DNA of 64,000 nt from Cohnella sp. OV330 (lineage in GTDB: Bacteria; Bacillota; Bacilli; Paenibacillales; Paenibacillaceae), in the NCBI RefSeq assembly GCF_900112065.1, contig NZ_FOKE01000001.1, forward strand, positions 145,468-209,467, read 5' to 3'. How positions within the stretch are numbered: position 1 is the first letter of the stretch; each line of letters begins with the position of its first letter. Shown here piece by piece: positions 59,770 to 64,000 of the stretch. The notes below the pieces were generated by a model that was not told the origin of the DNA, searched no databases, and saw only the letters and a list, made by a program, of their open reading frames with translations. Made by a program: the position numbers and the translations under genes.

Positions 59770-61575
59770 TCAGGACTTGGCCCTCAGCGCGCGGCCGCAG
59801 CGGGCGCAGTAGCGCGTCTCCCGCGGGGAAACGGTGCCGCAGCCGTCGCAGCGAAGCTCGCCGGTCGCATCCGGCGCGGCTTCGACGTGTCGCACCGCCT
59901 CCTGGACGTACGGATTCAACGCGGCGAAGGCGCGGTATTCTTCCTTGCGGCCCGTGCGGACCAGCAGGTACAGGAGGCCGATGCCGGCGCCCCCGACCGC
60001 GGCCATCAGCCCGACCTTCGCCAGGCCGCCTTCGAACCGCAGATCCCACAGCGCGTGGAGGGCGACGACGGCCGCGAGCAGCAATGCCGCGCTCCAAGAC
60101 CGGCGCCTTGGTTTCGCCCCTGCAGCGGAAGCCCGCGCCGCGGCCGCGATCCAGATGCCGGCGGCGGCGATCGCCGTCCAGGTGCCGTGCCCGAAGGGCG
60201 ACAGCAGTGCCCGGATCCATAGCACGGACAGCATGCCCATCGACGAGGCTTCGCCAAGATGGGACCAGCCGTAGATCACGTTCTCGATCGCCGCGAAGCC
60301 CATGCCCGCCGCCGCCCCGAAGACGACCGCGTCCATCAGGAAACGCATCTGCTTCGTCCGGATCAGCGCCAGGCAGACGAGCAGCTTAGCTCCCTCTTCA
60401 ATAACGGACACCGTCAACGGGACCTTGAACCGCGAGAAATCGCCCTGCCCGGCGCCAATAAGCGATACATGCTCCAGATACCAAGCCAACGGCACGGCGA
60501 CGACCGCGGAGGACAGGAAGATCAAGCCAAGCCGAAGCGTGCTGAAGCCCAGCAGCTGGTGTCCCCGGATATAGGCGACGAACGTCACGGGACCGACGAA
60601 GCCGCCTACGATCAATGTCGCGAAGCTCAGCCAATCGCTGCGCAGGATCAAGGCGAGCGCGGTCAGCAGGACGAAGCCGCCGCCGAGCCACAGCAGCGCG
60701 TCGACCCATCGCTCCTTGGCCTTGGGCAGCGCGGACTCCGTCACGACGATTGGCGCTTCGTCGCTCTCCGCTTGCGGCCTCAGGTGAGGCGCCCGAATGC
60801 GCAGCATTTCCATGAACTGCCGGCGCACAGGCGCATAGTAGCCCAATATGTACTGAAACTCGTTTTTGCCCATCACGAGCAGCTCGCCGTCTTCGGCGGC
60901 CGTCGCCGTCGCCTCGGAGGGCGTACCGGACAACAAGCCGATCTCCCCGAAAAAGTCGCCGTCGCGAAGCTGCGCTGTTCTCCGCCCCGCGGTCCGCAAT
61001 TCGACACGTCCTCCGCCGATCATAAAAAAGCGGTCGGCCGCTTCGCCTTCCCGAACGAGAACGTCGCCTTTCTTCATGGGAAGGACGGTCGTAATCTCCG
61101 CCAGGCCGCGGAGCTCGGCGTCGGGGATGTCCGCCCAGATCGAGGCTTTGCGCAGCAGGCGGTGTATCAACCGGATCCGGACCGTGAGCAGCAGGCTCTC
61201 GTGGAAAAGCGGACTGCGGTCGGCGAGCAGCTCGAACGACCGGCGGTCCAGCCGCAGCGCCTCGACGTCGCCGATCGCCGTCACCGTCGCGGTCCGTCGC
61301 TCGCGGCGAAGCAGCCCGATCTCTCCGACGAGAGCCCCCGGGCCAAGCTCGGCGAGCAGCAGCGTCTTGCCCACCAGATTGCGCGAGGAGACTTGCACGG
61401 AGCCCCGCTTGATAAAGTAACAGTCCGTCCCCGTATCTCCCTCCACAAGCAGCGAACGGCCGTCCTCGAACGAGACGGGCTCGATCGAAGCGGCCGCGAT
61501 GCGGAGCTCTGGGTCGGGTATGCCGCGCAGCAGGGCGTGCTCGCCCAGAAACGCGATGATATCTTCTCTTGTCAT
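59770..61575 (-). CDS. cNMP-cNMP-PrsW intramembrane protease-like protein with a C-terminal zinc ribbon
   Basis: 601 residues. Two Crp-type cyclic-nucleotide-binding domains (about 10-130 and 140-260) precede a polytopic PrsW/M82-type domain (about 285-540) and a double CxxC zinc ribbon (Cys576, 579, 590, 593). The protease motifs are complete: EEGAK (393-397), the FGAAAGMGFAAIEN segment (419-432) and His463 in HGTWT. In the first nucleotide site (GEIGLL ... RRTATV) the phosphate-binding Arg is kept; in the second (FGEIGLL ... SEATAT) it is replaced by Glu, suggesting only one binds a cyclic nucleotide. PrsW in Bacillus cuts an anti-sigma factor, so this looks like nucleotide-gated intramembrane proteolysis. 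The start ATG follows GGAAGAG. Confidence 0.85.
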   Translation of the reverse strand: MTREDIIAFLGEHALLRGIPDPELRIAAASIEPVSFEDGRSLLVEGDTGTDCYFIKRGSVQVSSRNLVGKTLLLAELGPGALVGEIGLLRRERRTATVTAIGDVEALRLDRRSFELLADRSPLFHESLLLTVRIRLIHRLLRKASIWADIPDAELRGLAEITTVLPMKKGDVLVREGEAADRFFMIGGGRVELRTAGRRTAQLRDGDFFGEIGLLSGTPSEATATAAEDGELLVMGKNEFQYILGYYAPVRRQFMEMLRIRAPHLRPQAESDEAPIVVTESALPKAKERWVDALLWLGGGFVLLTALALILRSDWLSFATLIVGGFVGPVTFVAYIRGHQLLGFSTLRLGLIFLSSAVVAVPLAWYLEHVSLIGAGQGDFSRFKVPLTVSVIEEGAKLLVCLALIRTKQMRFLMDAVVFGAAAGMGFAAIENVIYGWSHLGEASSMGMLSVLWIRALLSPFGHGTWTAIAAAGIWIAAAARASAAGAKPRRRSWSAALLLAAVVALHALWDLRFEGGLAKVGLMAAVGGAGIGLLYLLVRTGRKEEYRAFAALNPYVQEAVRHVEAAPDATGELRCDGCGTVSPRETRYCARCGRALRAKS

Positions 61576-61610
61576 GGCCGCTCTTCCGTTTCCGCGCGGG
61601 ACCCGCCTGC

Positions 61611-62255
61611 TTATCTCATATTGCCGATGATCGAGCTGCGGGACTCCTGCATCTTTTGAACGAAATTTGACATGGTGTCAAAAGCTTCGTTGCGCTTGTT
61701 CGACAAGCTCTGGAGCCGGAGCATATCCATCTGCTGGGAATTGGCAAGCGCGTCGATCTGGCTCTTGATCGTCTGGATGAGTCCGTCAAGCTGTCCCTTC
61801 GTGGAAGGAAGAGGGTTCGATAAGGACGCGTTTTTGAGCGCGGTTTGCAGCTCGGCGGCAATCGTGCCCGAGGTGGCGTTGGACGGCACGGGCGTATCCG
61901 CTTTTGCATCGCCGCCGAACATTCCGAGCAGACGGTTCGCCGAGGCCAGCGCCTGGTTCAGCTTCGCGATTTGATCGTTTTTCGCTTGAACGGCCGCGAT
62001 CTGATCCTTTAGCTGCTGCTCCAGCCCGCTCGCGCGATTCGACTGCACCGCCATCATCGCCGTCTCCAGATCCATGCCGTTGATATTAATCGACGTCATA
62101 CCGCCGACGCTCCCGATCGCGTTCTGCGTCGCGCCTTTGCCCAGCGCGTCGTTCACCGCATCGTATACGGAATCGCTGTACATCAGCGCGGCTCCGCCAA
62201 TGACGCCCGCCACGAATACGCCGGCCATCGTCAGCGCTCTCTTTTTCGAACTCAA
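61611..62255 (-). CDS. Single-pass membrane protein with coiled-coil region, function unknown
   Basis: 214 residues from a TTG start (62255) behind AGGGGGA. One N-terminal helix (about 8-26) is followed by a Ser/Asn-rich stretch and a predicted coiled coil rich in Gln, Lys and Ala (about 70-115, and again about 150-205). Not recognised. It is 35 bp upstream of the cNMP-PrsW gene on the same strand and may be its substrate or partner. Confidence 0.7.
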   Translation of the reverse strand: MSSKKRALTMAGVFVAGVIGGAALMYSDSVYDAVNDALGKGATQNAIGSVGGMTSININGMDLETAMMAVQSNRASGLEQQLKDQIAAVQAKNDQIAKLNQALASANRLLGMFGGDAKADTPVPSNATSGTIAAELQTALKNASLSNPLPSTKGQLDGLIQTIKSQIDALANSQQMDMLRLQSLSNKRNEAFDTMSNFVQKMQESRSSIIGNMR

Positions 62256-62359
62256 ATCGAAGTCCCCCTACAAAATAAATCCGTTATTTCCAGTTTATTA
62301 TGCATGTATGGGAGCGTCAATGAGAAATGCGACGGATCGTCCCGTTTCAACAGGGCCGT

Positions 62360-62881
62360 TCAACGGTTCAGAATGCCGAGATATTGGACCCACGGGCCGA
62401 CGTCACTCTTGTAGCGCTGCGCCATCGTCCTAACGATCTGCGCGAGGTGCGTCAGGTCGTGCACGACCCATGCGGAGACGAGCTCCCTGGCCTTGACCGT
62501 GCCGAACGCCGGGTGCGATCCGGTCCGCTCCAGCAGTTCATCGCGGTCGATAAGCGCGCGAAGGCTCTCGATGCTGCGGGTCCTGAGCCCGGCGAATTCC
62601 TCTAGCTTCCGCTCCGTCGTCCGGCTCTCGGCGTTCAGGTGCGCATGCCGGTCGAACGCGGGAAACGGCTTGCTCTCGCCCTCGCGCAAAATAAACGCAA
62701 GACGCGGAATCCAGTTCGTCTTCTCCCCTTCGATCAGATGGCCGACGACTTCGTCCGCGTTCCAGGTGCCCTCTCCTTCATTGCAGCTCACCCAGCCTTC
62801 GGGCAGGCCGGACAGGAGCGAGGCGAGCGTCTGCGGCGTGCGGCTCAGGATGGCGACGGCTTCTTCCATGTCGAAAATCAC
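62360..62881 (-). CDS. DinB-like four-helix-bundle protein
   Basis: 173 residues. Three histidines in DinB-type positions are visible: GHLIEGE (about 47), VVHDLTH (about 140 and 144). The family includes metal-dependent thiol S-transferases, some of which use bacillithiol, made by the BshB2 pathway also present in this window. Substrate unknown. Confidence 0.82.
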   Translation of the reverse strand: MIFDMEEAVAILSRTPQTLASLLSGLPEGWVSCNEGEGTWNADEVVGHLIEGEKTNWIPRLAFILREGESKPFPAFDRHAHLNAESRTTERKLEEFAGLRTRSIESLRALIDRDELLERTGSHPAFGTVKARELVSAWVVHDLTHLAQIVRTMAQRYKSDVGPWVQYLGILNR

Positions 62882-62958
62882 GCGGGGTCCCTCCTTTGGA
62901 ATGATCGTACGCAGTTCGCGGCTGTGTTCAAGAGTCGGTGAATTGCGCTAGAGCCTGA

Positions 62959-63205
62959 AGATCGCCTGCACGACGAGAGGCGATGGGCTTGATGGCCGCC
63001 CGAATTCGGCAATCCCCTGCTCTATGAGAGGCGATAGGCTAGACGGCGGCCCGAATTCGCCAATCCCCTGCTCTACGAGAGGCGATTGGCTAGACGGCCG
63101 CCCGAATTCGCCAATCCCCTGCTCTACGAGAGGCGATGGGCTTGATGGCCGCCGGATTCGGCAATCCCCTGCTCTACAAGAGGCGTTGGGATCGACGGCA
63201 GGCGC
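62959..63205. repeat. Five-copy intergenic array, 51-bp period
   Basis: The core GAGAGGCGAT recurs at 62975, 63026, 63077, 63128 and (as AAGAGGCGTT) 63178, that is 51, 51, 51 and 50 bp apart, with ATCCCCTGCTCTAC before and CCGAATTC after. The core is related to that of the 42-kb array (ATCCCCTGCTGTAGAG). Confidence 0.9.
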
Positions 63206-63216
63206 CCGCCTAGGCT

Positions 63217-63606
63217 TCAAGCCTTTTTTCCCCGCTTCGCGTCTGCGCGCGCCTTGTTCTGGGCCGCTCGGTAAGCCGTGATTCGGCCGATCAACTCGTG
63301 AGGCAGCGGCTTGTCCAGCGGAAACTGCACCGAGCCCTTCGCCCCCTTGTACGCCGACAACTCGTCCTTGAACGTCGCAATGCCGTCCGCGCCCGGGTAA
63401 AATCCGATATGGTTTTTGAACGCGGCGAAGTGGACCAGGTTGCCGTGCAGCTCGAACGTCGGCATCTGGTAACTGATCTTCTCCTTCGCTTCCGGCGCGA
63501 CCGACCGGATCGTCTCTCGGACGTCCTGCAGCAGCCGCTGAATCTCTGGCGGGAAGGTCGCGATATAGGCTTCCGTCGATGCGAACGAGTTACCCTTTTC
63601 ATCCAT
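63217..63606 (-). CDS. DUF1801 (YdhG/frataxin-like fold) protein
   Basis: 129 residues. The family hallmark KEKISYQMPTFELHG and the C-terminal SVQFPLDKPLP are present. Bacillus relatives are annotated as possible intracellular iron chaperones on weak grounds. The ATG at 63606 has an AAAGGGG ribosome site. It is flanked by repeat arrays on both sides. Confidence 0.85.
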   Translation of the reverse strand: MDEKGNSFASTEAYIATFPPEIQRLLQDVRETIRSVAPEAKEKISYQMPTFELHGNLVHFAAFKNHIGFYPGADGIATFKDELSAYKGAKGSVQFPLDKPLPHELIGRITAYRAAQNKARADAKRGKKA

Positions 63607-63781
63607 GGCAAGGCGCCCCTTTTCAATTCGGATTGGAGATGTCTACTCAAGTATATTCCAAATGTTAGCATTACGGTAAAAGGAAGTCCGTCGCTAGATG
63701 GGGAGTGCAGTCGATGAGAATGCGGGGGAGAGGCCGGCAATCCAGAGGACTGGCAAATTGCCGGTGTGCCGGCGGTTCTGT

Positions 63782-64000
63782 GATCCCCTCCACTACGAGA
63801 GGCGATGGGCCAATCCGTGGCCCGAACCGGGAAATCCCCTTCACTACAACAGGCGATGGGCCAATCCGTGGCCCGAACCGGGAAATCCCCTTCACTACGA
63901 GAGGCATTGGGCCAATCCATGGCGCGAACCGGGCAATCCCCTTCACTACGAGAGGCGACGTGCCAATCCATGGCGCGAACCGGGCAATCCCCTTCACTAC
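63782..64000. repeat. 51-bp array running off the window end
   Basis: ACTAC recurs at 63792, 63843, 63894, 63945 and 63996, always 51 bp apart. The unit combines ATCCCCTTCACTACGAGAGG with a short palindrome near GGGCCAATCC. The core ATCCCCT ... AGGCGAT is shared with the arrays at 42 and 63 kb. The sequence between 63607 and 63781 holds no gene. Confidence 0.9.

Overview
The window reads as chromosome of a GC-rich Firmicute of the Paenibacillaceae (Cohnella or Paenibacillus type). This rests on LplB/LplC/LipO-type sugar transporters, a membrane-bound AraC-type regulator, SLH-anchored surface proteins, CotF-like spore coat genes, a YojF/BshB2 bacillithiol pair and AGGAGG-type ribosome binding sites. 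I see no rRNA, tRNA, CRISPR array, transposase or prophage gene. Because the DNA is GC-rich, most large open frames opposite the listed genes are antisense shadows.

Layout. 0.2-9 kb: a giant secreted beta-helix protein and a sugar ABC importer (LplB, LplC, LipO). 9.5-14.8 kb: a tightly coupled five-gene operon (enolase-superfamily racemase, nitrilase-family hydrolase, GNAT acyltransferase, M20 deacylase, Gfo/Idh/MocA oxidoreductase) matching the D- to L-amino-acid conversion pathway that runs through N-succinyl intermediates. 14.9-34.4 kb: two related solute-binding lipoproteins flanking three paralogous 1400-residue secreted heparinase II/III-like proteins, then a membrane-bound AraC-family regulator. 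34.5-41 kb: a beta-propeller protein, bshB2-yojF, an alpha/alpha-toroid protein, two CotF-like genes and a luciferase-like oxidoreductase. 41-54 kb: an ArsR-type regulator, a ChvE/MmsA/MmsB monosaccharide importer, a TetR/MATE pair, and a XylFII-LytS-YesN-like sensing system with its own XylF-like binding protein. 54-62 kb: an SLH-anchored secreted protein carrying a nearly intact eukaryotic ubiquitin, a TelA/VWA/XpaC-like operon, and a cNMP-cNMP-PrsW protease protein. 62-64 kb: DinB-like and DUF1801 genes among repeats.

How the parts work together. A 36-nt box (CTTAA ... GAAATC ... AAGATT ... GGGG) sits exactly 22 nt upstream of a TATAAT-like -10 at four promoters: the second solute-binding protein, two heparinase-like genes and the racemase operon. 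None has a consensus -35. This suggests one activator, most simply the adjacent AraC-type regulator, controlling secreted polymer breakdown, capture of products and amino-acid salvage. At the two heparinase promoters the 22-nt spacer also carries a cre (CcpA) site.

The two most unusual observations are the surface-anchored ubiquitin domain (67 of 72 residues identical to human ubiquitin from memory, all seven lysines kept, C-terminal GlyGly lost) and six intergenic tandem arrays, of several unrelated sequences, that nearly all share a 51-bp period. One array runs into an uninterrupted run of 51 G.
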